This document shows, piece by piece, positions 53,468-62,774 of a stretch of DNA of 64,000 bases. The position numbers and the translations under genes are program-made. Source of the DNA: Fuerstiella marisgermanici. GTDB lineage: Bacteria > Planctomycetota > Planctomycetia > Planctomycetales > Planctomycetaceae. Location of the stretch: assembly GCF_001983935.1 (NCBI RefSeq), contig NZ_CP017641.1, positions 992,001 to 1,056,000 on the forward strand. The letters run 5' to 3'. The notes under the pieces were generated by a model that worked only from the letters and a program-made list of their open reading frames with translations, was not told the DNA's origin and ran no database searches. Every line of letters begins with the position of its first letter. The stretch's first letter is position 1.

Positions 53468-54856
53468 TCAATCCTCAGCACGGCTGCCATCGCCGCACAT
53501 TTTGACGATTTTCGGGTCAAAGCGCGCGACCATTTCGACCAGATCCTGCTGCTCGGCCATCACGCTTTCGATGTTTTTGTACACGCCAGGAACTTCGTCG
53601 GCCCCAGCAGAAAGTACTCGCACGCCGCGTTTTTCGAGCGTCTTCTGGACAGACTTGAAGTTGTACTTGTCCTTCGCCTTTTTCCGCGACATCGCCCGAC
53701 CGGCGCCATGAGCCGCGGACATGAGGCTTTCCGGGTGGCCTTTTCCTCGGACGACAAACGCAGGATCTGCCATTGAACCGGGGATCACCCCCAGCACGCC
53801 TTTGCCCGCGGGCGTCGCGCCTTTGCGATGCACGATCACGTCCTTGCCGTCGTGCTGTTCCTTCCAGGCGAAATTATGGTGGTTTTCGACGTCGATCACG
53901 ACTCGAGCACCAAGCAGTTTGGTCACCAGCCGATGAATCACGTCGTGATTTGCGGCTGCGTAATCGCCCATCAAATTCATCGCAGCCCAGTAGTCTCGAC
54001 CTTCTTCAGAATCCATATCCAGCCACGCCAGACGACCCAGGTTAGCATACTTGCGGGGTAGTTTTCGGCGAGCGGCGTCGGAGTAGGTCGAACAAACGGC
54101 GGCTCCGGTCCCTCGACTTCCGCTGTGACTTAGCAGGGCCACATACTGACCGGGTTCCAAATCCCATTCCGGCGCTTTGTCCGTCAGCGTGAACACGCCG
54201 AACTCCACGAAGTGGTTTCCGGAGCCGGATGTTCCGAGTTGGCGGCGAGCTCGGTCTTTGCTTTCGCGCGTAATTCGGGTCACTGACCAGTCGGCGTCCA
54301 GCACGGGGTGGTCCTGTGGCTTTTCGTGACCGACGCCAACGCCGAAGCGTGTGCCGTTTTCCAATGCGTTGCGATAATGATCGAAGGACTTGCTCATCGA
54401 TTCGACCGGCATGTCCAGCACTGACATTTTCATCCGGCACGCAATGTCGACACCGACCGCGTATGGGACCACCGCGTTGTCCAAACCCAGCACACCACCG
54501 ATCGGCAGTCCGTAACCGATATGAGCATCCGGCATCAGCGCAGCGCCGACGGCATTGGGAATCTGACAGGCATCTTCCATCTGACGGAAGGCACCTTCGT
54601 CGATGTCACTGCCCCATGTGCGATAGCTGATCGCTTCGTGCGGCGTGTCTTCTACGTCGCTGAGCAGATCTTCCGCCAGTGCACCAAGAACTATGTCACC
54701 AACAAAGAGCTTGGGGTCTTCGGCGACCTGCTGAATTCGAGCCTTAATCTGACTCTTGGATAGTTCCTTCTGCGCGGCAAGTTGCTGCACCGCCGCGATG
54801 GCGTGCTTTGCTGAGTACCGAGGAATTCCCAGTTTTTCGAGCTGTCGAACGTTCAT
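53468..54856 (-). CDS. rtcB: RNA-splicing ligase RtcB
   Basis: The 462-residue protein has the full RtcB signature set: LMPDAHIGYGLPIGGVL, VGVDIACRM with a metal Cys, GTSGSGNHFVE, LSHSGSRGTG, and SAAHGAGRAMSR, which contains the His that is guanylylated. RtcB joins 2',3'-cyclic phosphate or 3'-phosphate ends to 5'-OH RNA with GTP and Mn2+, in tRNA repair. I chose ATG 54856 because the family N-terminus MNVRQLEKLGIP starts there; the longer frame adds 81 residues unlike any RtcB. The archease partner is not visible. It diverges from acnA. Confidence 0.96.
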   Translation of the reverse strand: MNVRQLEKLGIPRYSAKHAIAAVQQLAAQKELSKSQIKARIQQVAEDPKLFVGDIVLGALAEDLLSDVEDTPHEAISYRTWGSDIDEGAFRQMEDACQIPNAVGAALMPDAHIGYGLPIGGVLGLDNAVVPYAVGVDIACRMKMSVLDMPVESMSKSFDHYRNALENGTRFGVGVGHEKPQDHPVLDADWSVTRITRESKDRARRQLGTSGSGNHFVEFGVFTLTDKAPEWDLEPGQYVALLSHSGSRGTGAAVCSTYSDAARRKLPRKYANLGRLAWLDMDSEEGRDYWAAMNLMGDYAAANHDVIHRLVTKLLGARVVIDVENHHNFAWKEQHDGKDVIVHRKGATPAGKGVLGVIPGSMADPAFVVRGKGHPESLMSAAHGAGRAMSRKKAKDKYNFKSVQKTLEKRGVRVLSAGADEVPGVYKNIESVMAEQQDLVEMVARFDPKIVKMCGDGSRAED

Positions 54857-55138
54857 GTTTTCGGAGCTTTTGTGATGCTGAATAAGCCACTGTGATCGTA
54901 CGCGCCATCGAATTCCAAACTGGCGACGTTCCGGCCTTCGGCGATGAGTGAATCGATGAGGTGCCGGCAGTTCGACACGCCCCGCCAAAATTGGCTCACC
55001 AAATTCGGGAACGTGCCGTGCGTTTGCGTCGCATTTTCTCCCGTTTGAACCAACGGTCCGCCGCGAATTGAGACTTTCGCTCAGTTGTTTACAATGCACA
55101 AAAATCTACCGGTTCATCACCTTCTAAGCACAACTTCC

Positions 55139-57889
55139 ATGACATCTGCTAGCCCCTTCGGTGCCGAAGCCACGATTTCCTCAGCCGCCGGCGACCTCAA
55201 ATACTTCCGCCTGCAAAAACTTGCCGAAGATGGCATCGGCGATATTAACACACTGCCGTTTTCCATCCGAGTCCTGCTGGAAGCCTGCCTGCGTAACGTG
55301 GACGGCTTTATTGTGAACCCGGACGATGTCAACAATCTTGCCAACTGGAACGCAGAAGCTCCGGCTCAGGTCGAAGTACCGTTTAAGCCCGGTCGAGTCG
55401 TTCTGCAGGACTTCACCGGTGTTCCTGCCGTTGTGGATCTGGCAGCATTGCGAAGTGCGATGGTTCGGATGGGGGGCGATCCGACAAAAATTAACCCACT
55501 TGTCCCGTGTGACCTCGTGGTGGACCACAGCGTACAGGTGGACGAATTCGCCAGCCGGTTTGCCTTGAAGCACAACGTCGAAATCGAATTCGAACGCAAT
55601 GCAGAACGCTATGAGTTTCTGCGTTGGGGGCAGAAGGCATTCAAGAACTTCAGCGTTGTGCCGCCCGCGACGGGCATCGTGCACCAGGTTAATCTGGAAT
55701 ACCTGGCCAAAGTCGTCATGGTGACTGATGGCGTTGCGTACCCGGACAGCCTTGTCGGCACGGACAGCCACACAACAATGATCAACGGGTTGGGCGTGGT
55801 TGGCTGGGGCGTTGGTGGAATCGAAGCCGAAGCCGTCATGTTGGGGCAGCCGATTTACATGCTGACGCCGGAAGTGGTTGGCTTCAAACTGATCGGCGAA
55901 TTGCCTGAAGGTGCGACCGCCACAGACCTCGTGCTGACGGTTACTCAAATGCTGCGAGCTCATGGCTGCGTCGGCAAATTCGTCGAATTCTACGGCAAAG
56001 GCATGGTGAATCTGGGGCTTGCCGACCGAGCGACTCTTGCCAACATGGCTCCGGAATACGGAGCGACCATGGGTTTCTTCCCGGTCGACGGCGAGACCCT
56101 TCGTTATCTGGAACGCACGGGTCGACCTGCTGAGTTGGTCGACCTTGTAGAACGCTACACCAAAGAACAGGGTTTGTTCCGCACCGACGACGCTCCGGAA
56201 CCTCGTTTCAGCAGCACGCTGGAACTGGACATGAATACAGTGGTGCCTTCACTGGCCGGTCCTAAGCGACCGCAGGACCGCATCTTCCTTTCTGCCATGC
56301 AGGACCAGTGGCGACAAGACCTGACAAACGTATTCGGCCGACCGGATACCAGCGGCGATTCCACCACCAGCACGATGGTGGACGAAGGCGGCGCGGCGAC
56401 GGCAACTGCCGTCGCGACAGCAGCGCCCGGACAGAGTGTTGAAGCTGTGATCGATGGCGAAACCGTTGAACTAAGCGATGGCTCCGTTGTGATCGCTGCG
56501 ATTACAAGCTGCACGAACACCAGCAACCCCAGCGTCATGGTCGGAGCGGGGCTTTTGGCTCGCAACGCTGTCGCCAAAGGGCTGAAGCGAAAGCCATGGG
56601 TTAAGAGCAGCCTTGCACCGGGTTCACGAGTTGTCACCGAGTACCTTGAGAAATCGGGACTCGATCAGCCGCTGAACGAACTTGGTTTTCAAACCGTCGG
56701 CTACGGCTGCACCACCTGCATCGGGAACAGCGGTCCTCTGCCCGAACCTGTAGCTGCCGCCGTCACGGAAGGTGACCTGGTTGCGTCTGCCGTGTTGTCC
56801 GGTAATCGAAACTTCGAAGGTCGAGTCAACCCGTTGGTGAAGGCAAACTACCTTGCCAGCCCGCCGCTGGTTGTGGCTTATTCGCTGGTGGGAACAGTGG
56901 ATATCGATCTGGATAACGATCCCATCGGTCAGGACAACGACGGTAAAGATGTCTTCCTGAAGGATATCTGGCCGACTCAAAAGGAAATCGCCAGCACAAT
57001 CGCGTCGTCGATGAGTCCCGGTATGTTTGTTGACCAGTATGCATCTGCGGCTGATGGCCCACCAGAATGGCAGGCGATCAAGAGTTCTGATGGCGACATC
57101 TACGAATGGAATGACGACAGCACCTACGTGCAAGAACCGCCGTTCTTTGTCGATATGCCAGTCGATCCGCTACCGATCACCGCCATTGAGGGAGCTCGGT
57201 GTTTGGTGTCCGTCGGCGATTCCACCACGACGGACCATATTAGTCCGGCCGGAGCGATCAAGCCGGACAGTCCGGCGGGCAAGTACCTGCAGGCTAACGG
57301 CGTCGACATTAAAGACTTCAATAGCTACGGCAGTCGCCGCGGCAACGACCGAGTTATGACGCGGGGCACATTCGCCAACATTCGCCTGAAGAATATGCTG
57401 GCTCCCGGAACTGAAGGCAGTGTTTCCATTCACTACCCATCGGGCGAGCAGACATCGATCTACGATGCCGCGATGAAGTATCAGGAAGAAAAGACGCCTC
57501 TTGTTGTCCTTGCCGGAGCGGAATATGGCACGGGTTCATCCCGTGACTGGGCCGCGAAGGGGACATTTCTGCTGGGGATCAAAGCGGTCATCGCCACCAG
57601 CTTTGAACGCATCCACCGCAGTAACCTGGTCGGTATGGGCGTTCTGCCGTTGCAATTCCGCGACGGTGAAAGCCGTGAAAGTCTCGAGCTGGACGGCACA
57701 GAAGTGTTCGACATCCGACTCGACGATTCATTGGAACCGCGACAGGCTGTGGAAGTCACGGCTCGCAAGGCCAACGGTGACGAAGTTCACTTCGTAACGA
57801 CGTGCCGGATCGATACGCCGGTCGAAGTCCAGTACTACCGCAACGGCGGAATTTTGCACACCGTGTTGCGGCAGTTGGCAAAAGCCTAA
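55139..57889 (+). CDS. acnA: Aconitate hydratase A
   Basis: The 916-residue protein has the 4Fe-4S ligands Cys458 (SCTNTSNPS), Cys524 and Cys527 ([11 protein letters not shown]), plus [20 protein letters not shown] and the C-terminal swivel domain with [10 protein letters not shown]. It isomerises citrate and isocitrate in the TCA cycle. An insertion-like Ala/Thr/Ser-rich stretch (about residues 405-440) follows the DVFGRPDT segment. I chose ATG 55139, where the family-like sequence begins; an ATG at 55085 would add 18 residues. The 3' end overlaps the convergent lipoprotein gene by 4 bp. Confidence 0.96.
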   Translation: MTSASPFGAEATISSAAGDLKYFRLQKLAEDGIGDINTLPFSIRVLLEACLRNVDGFIVNPDDVNNLANWNAEAPAQVEVPFKPGRVVLQDFTGVPAVVDLAALRSAMVRMGGDPTKINPLVPCDLVVDHSVQVDEFASRFALKHNVEIEFERNAERYEFLRWGQKAFKNFSVVPPATGIVHQVNLEYLAKVVMVTDGVAYPDSLVGTDSHTTMINGLGVVGWGVGGIEAEAVMLGQPIYMLTPEVVGFKLIGELPEGATATDLVLTVTQMLRAHGCVGKFVEFYGKGMVNLGLADRATLANMAPEYGATMGFFPVDGETLRYLERTGRPAELVDLVERYTKEQGLFRTDDAPEPRFSSTLELDMNTVVPSLAGPKRPQDRIFLSAMQDQWRQDLTNVFGRPDTSGDSTTSTMVDEGGAATATAVATAAPGQSVEAVIDGETVELSDGSVVIAAITSCTNTSNPSVMVGAGLLARNAVAKGLKRKPWVKSSLAPGSRVVTEYLEKSGLDQPLNELGFQTVGYGCTTCIGNSGPLPEPVAAAVTEGDLVASAVLSGNRNFEGRVNPLVKANYLASPPLVVAYSLVGTVDIDLDNDPIGQDNDGKDVFLKDIWPTQKEIASTIASSMSPGMFVDQYASAADGPPEWQAIKSSDGDIYEWNDDSTYVQEPPFFVDMPVDPLPITAIEGARCLVSVGDSTTTDHISPAGAIKPDSPAGKYLQANGVDIKDFNSYGSRRGNDRVMTRGTFANIRLKNMLAPGTEGSVSIHYPSGEQTSIYDAAMKYQEEKTPLVVLAGAEYGTGSSRDWAAKGTFLLGIKAVIATSFERIHRSNLVGMGVLPLQFRDGESRESLELDGTEVFDIRLDDSLEPRQAVEVTARKANGDEVHFVTTCRIDTPVEVQYYRNGGILHTVLRQLAKA

Positions 57890-58122
57890 TAGCCGTTCTT
57901 CAGCTGTTCCTGTTCCAGTTTGTACTTACGAGCAGCCGCCACCTGATTGGAAAGTTTAAATTCCGGGCCGGCAGGGAAGTACTGCACGTCGTCGTCGAGG
58001 TAGGTGGCGGATGGCAGCGTTTGACCGCCAATTGACGTTTGGCACCCTGTGAACAGGGCACTGGACGCCATCGCTGCCAGCATCGACAACACAATCTGTT
58101 TTCGTCCTGTGGCTGCCTTCAC
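57886..58122 (-). CDS. Small lipoprotein, function unknown
   Basis: The 78-residue protein has a lipobox (LFTGC, Cys27) after a hydrophobic segment, then a short mature region ([24 protein letters not shown]). Such tiny lipoproteins recur in planctomycetes and may sit on a membrane face as accessory factors. It is convergent with acnA and overlaps it by 4 bp. A charged C-terminal part ([13 protein letters not shown]) looks helical. Confidence 0.75.
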   Translation of the reverse strand: MKAATGRKQIVLSMLAAMASSALFTGCQTSIGGQTLPSATYLDDDVQYFPAGPEFKLSNQVAAARKYKLEQEQLKNGY

Positions 58123-58376
58123 GAGTTTCTACCTTCAACTGTTGTCGCGATTCAAACGGCGTTTCGACATTCGTCAAAACGATTCGCCGCATGGGCTGCG
58201 GCTTGTATTCAGTTCAGGTATCGTCCGATTACAGCCTGAAGAATTGGCAAAACCGCTTCAATCGGTAAATCTTTTCCAATCGGTGGTGTGGTTGGTGAAG
58301 CCTATCCGGCAGAAGCTGCCGCTTGTTAGCAAGTGGCGCGGTCACCAACGAACCTCGTTTCACAGGAAGCAAGCTG

Positions 58377-59228
58377 ATGCAAATCTCGTGCGTTCAAACA
58401 GACGTCCAAATTGCTGATCCCGTTGCAAACCGAGCTGCCATGGCGAAATTTATTGCCGCCGAAGCACAGCAGGGCAGTCGGTTGGTCGTGTTTCCCGAAT
58501 GCTTCATCACGGGCTACTGCTTTGATTCGTTGGAAGAAGCGATGCAGCAAGCCGAACTGATGGATGGTGACTCCGTCCAGCACGCGACCGAACTGTGCCG
58601 CACGCACGATTGCTTTACAGTCTTCGGCATGTTGGAAAAGGACGGCAGTCGTCTGTTTAACGTTGTCGCACTGGTCGGGCCAAATGGTTTGATCGGAAGC
58701 TACCGGAAGGTGCATCTGCCGTGGCTTGGCGTCGATCGGTTTACCACGCCCGGCGACCGTCCGTTTGAAGTTTTCGAAGCGGACGGCGTCCGCATTGGAA
58801 TGCTGATTTGCTACGACGGAGGATTTCCGGAAGCGTCGCGAGTGCTGGGCATTCGAGGGGCAGACATCATTCTGTTGCCGACCAATTGGCCGCCGGGAGC
58901 CGAATATATGTCGGCGTTTTCGTGCAATTCGCGAGCGATGGAGAACGGCGTGTACTTTGCGGCGGCGAACCGAGTCGGCAAAGAACGAGGCTTCTCATTC
59001 ATTGGCCGCAGCCGCATCTGTGATCCGATCGGAGCGACTCTGGACACGGCCGATCACGCTAGCGAAGCCGTCTTGCGAGCGACCATAGACGTTGAGAAGG
59101 CTCGTAAGAAGCGGTTGGATCGCGTACCTGGCAAGCATTCCATCGACCGCATGGCGGATCGCCGACCGGACATGTACGGCCCCGTCTGTGAGCCGCATTC
59201 CCTGGCTCGCCCCGGCCGTGATGAGTAG
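58377..59228 (+). CDS. Carbon-nitrogen hydrolase (nitrilase superfamily)
   Basis: The 283-residue protein has the Glu-Lys-Cys triad: Glu41 (FPECF), Lys111 (SYRKVHLP) and Cys145 (ICYDGGFPE). It should hydrolyse an amide or nitrile; the substrate is not readable. I chose ATG 58377, with AGGAAG about 7 nt upstream; the longer frame adds 18 residues. The upstream gap holds the promoter of the divergent lipoprotein too. Confidence 0.9.
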   Translation: MQISCVQTDVQIADPVANRAAMAKFIAAEAQQGSRLVVFPECFITGYCFDSLEEAMQQAELMDGDSVQHATELCRTHDCFTVFGMLEKDGSRLFNVVALVGPNGLIGSYRKVHLPWLGVDRFTTPGDRPFEVFEADGVRIGMLICYDGGFPEASRVLGIRGADIILLPTNWPPGAEYMSAFSCNSRAMENGVYFAAANRVGKERGFSFIGRSRICDPIGATLDTADHASEAVLRATIDVEKARKKRLDRVPGKHSIDRMADRRPDMYGPVCEPHSLARPGRDE

Positions 59229-59282
59229 ATTTAATCGACCTATTAGATAGATAGGTGCCTGGAAGCTTCTGTAATTACCGCA

Positions 59283-60245
59283 TCAGGCGTTCGGCTGAAC
59301 CGGGGCTGGATTTTGCTCTGGCTGTTCGGTTCGCAGATTCGGCAGGTATCGGTGCACGAACGGCGGATCGACAAAACGTCGTAGCACCCAGCAAAGAACC
59401 TCGACGGCGCGATCCGGAACTTCAACCGCCAGAGGCGCCGTGACGTTTGGTGATGCGGACTTCGCGACGAACCCATCCAAAGTGAGCTGATTGTCCCACG
59501 ATTCACGCTGCGCAAACTGATTCACTCGATCAACCACTCGCCGCGCCCAGACGATGCCGAACAGGTCACGAAAGTCGATCCAAAGTCGATTTGCGTCGTG
59601 AACCTCGGGCTGTAGTGCTGCTTTCGCTGAAGGCCGAAATCGCCGGCGAACGCGGACAGCGGCCAGCAAAAACAGCGTGGCGGCCAATGGCTCGGGCCAG
59701 TGAGTCGCAGGATCAAACCAATTCGCGCTGCGCGCCAGCATGACGACGATCCCAGTGCCTCCCAACACTGCGGCCAGCGTGTTTAAAGTCCCGAAGTAGT
59801 TGCCTGCTCCCATCACCAATACCAACAGGAATCCGATGGCTGTTGGAGTGGGGACTTCAACGGCGAGGTCTGAGCGGCCGGACATCAGCTGAGACACCGA
59901 TGGCCACTGCAGCACCAGCACCAACGGCAGGACGACGAACCACGGCCATGCTCGCACGCCCGGTCGTCTGGCTCCAAGGATCGCAATCAAGGGAGTGAGC
60001 AGCATGACAGCGGCGAAGTAACTAAGTGCCGAACTGGTTCGTAAATCCGCTTCAACGACGCTCCAGCGACCCAAAATACTGAAAATGAAAGCCATTAGGG
60101 CGGCGATTGCCCACCATCTTGCGGGTTCAGATGTCGTTGCCTGGGAAGTCTTCCTGAGTTTCCCTAATTGCCAGAGCGTGAGCACGAGCAGGACGGTGGA
60201 GATCAAAACGCTAACGTTTTCGCTGGAAACAGGCACGAGATTCAT
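59283..60245 (-). CDS. Multi-pass membrane protein, function unknown
   Basis: The 320-residue protein has about six transmembrane helices in the first 200 residues (VSVLISTVLLVLTLWQLGKL, WWAIAALMAFIFSILG, LSYFAAVMLLTPLIAILGA, WPWFVVLPLVLVLQW, AIGFLLVLVMGAG, LAAVLGGTGIVVML) and a cytoplasmic C-terminus (about 210-320) with a Pro/Glu-rich end. I recognise no family. The nitrilase gene is convergent with it. No nearby gene suggests a role. Confidence 0.7.
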   Translation of the reverse strand: MNLVPVSSENVSVLISTVLLVLTLWQLGKLRKTSQATTSEPARWWAIAALMAFIFSILGRWSVVEADLRTSSALSYFAAVMLLTPLIAILGARRPGVRAWPWFVVLPLVLVLQWPSVSQLMSGRSDLAVEVPTPTAIGFLLVLVMGAGNYFGTLNTLAAVLGGTGIVVMLARSANWFDPATHWPEPLAATLFLLAAVRVRRRFRPSAKAALQPEVHDANRLWIDFRDLFGIVWARRVVDRVNQFAQRESWDNQLTLDGFVAKSASPNVTAPLAVEVPDRAVEVLCWVLRRFVDPPFVHRYLPNLRTEQPEQNPAPVQPNA

Positions 60246-60605
60246 TCAATGGGTGGGTAACAGACTTGAACCGATACGCCTCAGCCCGGCAAGTTTTTGC
60301 ATGTCAAGGTCGGTTTTGTCCGGCAATTCGGTTTTTGCCAAATTCAATGCGTAGTCCGGTCCTGACGAAACCGATCATAAGAACGGACATAGCTGTCGGT
60401 TCGAATTTGCCAGTGCTTCCGTTTAACCGGGCATGGCGAAGAACCGAGCAAGACGACTATGTCGCCGACGGGGGTCGCACGCTACTGCGAAGTTGTACGT
60501 ATCCAATGCGGATTGCGGCAACACAAGATATCAGACTCGAACACCATGATGGTGTTTGAAATTGTAACTGTTGGCAGCTAATGGCTGCTCAGGGGGGATT
60601 GGAAC
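60246..60605. other. Intergenic region upstream of the HEAT-repeat lipoprotein
   Basis: The 360 bp between two divergent genes should hold both promoters. The notable element is the perfect palindrome at 60540-60556; the strong ribosome site GGGGGGA lies before the 60606 start. No RNA gene was recognised. Confidence 0.45.
60540..60556. promoter_or_regulatory. 17-bp perfect palindrome upstream of the HEAT-repeat lipoprotein
   Basis: The sequence aacaccatgatggtgtt is an 8+1+8 perfect palindrome 49 bp upstream of the ATG at 60606, where a repressor or activator site would lie. It could equally be a hairpin. No binding factor can be named. Confidence 0.4.
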
Positions 60606-61952
60606 ATGCATTGGAAACGTTTCGCGCACGCTTTCCTGCTGGGACTTGGCTTTTCTGTATTAGGCGTCGGCTGTGCCGCCGTCAATGCACTGGTCAGTTC
60701 ACCGGCTGGAAGTGGAGCCGATCCAACTTCGCCTCAGCGATTGGCGGCTATCGGTCGCGTCTTCGAAAATCAGGGACGCTACACTCAGGCGACGGCTATG
60801 TACCGTCGGGCCTTGAAGGTCGATCCTGGTAACTCGGTTGCTCAGGACCGCTTGCAATATATTGCATCGCGGCGAGCCGATCGAACGTTTAACGGGACAG
60901 AACAGCAAACTCAGCAGGCGCTGGCCATGGCCGATTCGATCGGCACTCGACAGGCACAGTCTGCAAGGACTCAGCAGGTCGCGCAGCGTCAATCGGTTGC
61001 CCCGCGAGTTCAAGTACCGCCTGTGAATGTCGCTGCCAATCAGCGTTCGGTAGACATTCAAACCGCGCTGAACAACGACTCAGTCATCTCATCGCTTACC
61101 CCGATTGAGATTAAAGACGAAGCCTATCGCGAAGACAGTGGTCGCGTGGAAATCGTGGCCACCGACTTCGAACTTGCTGGGCTGGTTGACGTCGCGGACT
61201 ACAACCCACCCGCACAGGAACTCGGCTTCGCTCCTGCTGATCAGCGGCACCATGCACCGATGATAACAACCGTTGGCTTTGCGGACGACGCTGCTTCTGG
61301 TTCAGCATGGAAATCCACCAGCGGTGCGGTTCGCCTGGAAGCCATCATGGAATGGCTGAATATGCCAGGCGAATTTGAAGGTGAGTTGATTGAAGCGTTA
61401 ACTCAGGGAGAAGACGAAGGCGTTCAGGCACTGGCCGCATCGGCTTTGGCGGAATGCTCTATTGATAGTTCAGTGGTCGACGACGCACTTGAATACGCCT
61501 GTTCGGGCGACTCAGCACTGGTCGCTGTCACGGCATTGGAAAGCCTTGTTCTGCGAGGGACCCTCACGGAAAACGGAGTCGGACAGCTGTTGTCGATGGC
61601 TCAGTCTTCCGACGCGGAGATTCGTTCTCAAGCAGCGGGTAGCCTGCGTCATCTGGCCGGTTCGCAGTGGTCAACCAACTGCGTAATCGGTTTGTGTGAC
61701 CTGCTATCGGACAATGATCCGGCAACAGTGGCGATGGCTGCGAGCACGCTGGGCGACTTCGGGGTGGAAGCGGCAGACTGTCGTAACGACCTGCGAGCCG
61801 CCTTGAACGCAACTGGCAACCCACTGACGCGGGAATCGATCGAGCACGCTTTGAGTCGCATTCCGGCGGGCCTGGGATCGCAGGATCTGACTCAGGATTC
61901 GTCAACGATGGAGCCGGTCGGCACGAGAAAACTTCTGCCGATTGTGGAATAA
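60606..61952 (+). CDS. Lipoprotein with TPR and HEAT-like repeats
   Basis: The 448-residue protein has a lipobox (LGVGC, Cys23), a TPR-like motif (RLAAIGRVFENQGRYTQATA, MYRRALKVDPGN), a Gln/Ala/Thr-rich linker (about 98-145), and HEAT-like repeats at about 240-425 (ALAASALAECSIDSSVV, EIRSQAAGSLRHLAG, VAMAASTLGDFGVEA). It is likely anchored on the outside of the inner membrane or on the outer membrane and acts in protein contacts. A GGGGGGA ribosome site precedes the ATG at good spacing. Two more lipoprotein genes follow in the same direction. Confidence 0.85.
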   Translation: MHWKRFAHAFLLGLGFSVLGVGCAAVNALVSSPAGSGADPTSPQRLAAIGRVFENQGRYTQATAMYRRALKVDPGNSVAQDRLQYIASRRADRTFNGTEQQTQQALAMADSIGTRQAQSARTQQVAQRQSVAPRVQVPPVNVAANQRSVDIQTALNNDSVISSLTPIEIKDEAYREDSGRVEIVATDFELAGLVDVADYNPPAQELGFAPADQRHHAPMITTVGFADDAASGSAWKSTSGAVRLEAIMEWLNMPGEFEGELIEALTQGEDEGVQALAASALAECSIDSSVVDDALEYACSGDSALVAVTALESLVLRGTLTENGVGQLLSMAQSSDAEIRSQAAGSLRHLAGSQWSTNCVIGLCDLLSDNDPATVAMAASTLGDFGVEAADCRNDLRAALNATGNPLTRESIEHALSRIPAGLGSQDLTQDSSTMEPVGTRKLLPIVE

Positions 61953-62057
61953 CAAACAGCCCTCATAACACACGAACACATCCCGTTCTTGTTCAACTGG
62001 ATTTGACGGGTTTGCCTTGCACTAGCGGCCGCAGAGTCGCGAATGGAGTCACGGAAG

Positions 62058-62651
62058 ATGAAACGCCAGGCATTACTTTTACTGGTCACAGCAATCATTG
62101 GTATCAGTGGCTGCACGTCGTTGTGCGACGGTGTCATTGATATCGAAATGGGTTGCCGAAACAAGATTTTGGCTCAGAAAGCATGGGGACACTGGTCCTG
62201 GTGCTACGGTGATCTGGAACATCCCTGGCATTTCGCTCGGGGATTTAAGGCGGGCTACAAAAACGTACTGGAAGGCGGTTCCGGCTGTCAGCCAACGCTG
62301 CCTCCGCAATGTTACTGGAAGCCCGGTTTCCAGACACCGGAAGGCCAGTGCAAGATTCATGCATGGTTCGATGGCTTCTCACACGGAGCACTCGCCGCCA
62401 AGCAGGATGGCTACGGTTCGCTGGGTGAGCTCCCAATCTCACCGACGGCCCGCGCTAATATGGAAATGGCTCGCACGAAACCGACTTCCGAAATGTTCTA
62501 CGGTGATCAAATCGGAAGCGGAGCAGTGGGAATTGGGACACCGATTCCAGACCACGGAAACATCCCTCTGGTGAACCCGCCGATCGGCACGGAAGCCGAT
62601 CCCGGAATTGATCCAATGTCGATTCAGCCGCCCGCTCGTCCGTACGAGTAA
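62058..62651 (+). CDS. Cys-containing lipoprotein, function unknown
   Basis: The 197-residue protein has a lipobox (IIGISGC, Cys19). The mature part contains a conserved-looking Trp/Cys/Gly segment (GHWSWCYGDLEHPWHFARGF, CYWKPGFQTPEGQCKIHAWF) and a Pro-rich C-terminus. It is probably an envelope protein found in planctomycetes. ATG 62058 is chosen because the lipoprotein signal starts there; 62043 would add five residues. It lies between the HEAT lipoprotein and the polysaccharide export gene. Confidence 0.75.
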   Translation: MKRQALLLLVTAIIGISGCTSLCDGVIDIEMGCRNKILAQKAWGHWSWCYGDLEHPWHFARGFKAGYKNVLEGGSGCQPTLPPQCYWKPGFQTPEGQCKIHAWFDGFSHGALAAKQDGYGSLGELPISPTARANMEMARTKPTSEMFYGDQIGSGAVGIGTPIPDHGNIPLVNPPIGTEADPGIDPMSIQPPARPYE

Positions 62652-62774
62652 GCCACTTTTTCGAACAACGGAACCCGTGAGTCAACGGCTGTAGCCGGTT
62701 CTCTCATCACAAAACATCGCACGTTTGCCTTCTTAAGTTTCATCTTCAAGACACAGAAGATGGAGGACGCCTCA

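Noticed and set aside
54857-55099. 81-residue N-terminal extension of RtcB
   Set aside because: No RtcB family similarity and it covers the acnA promoter region.
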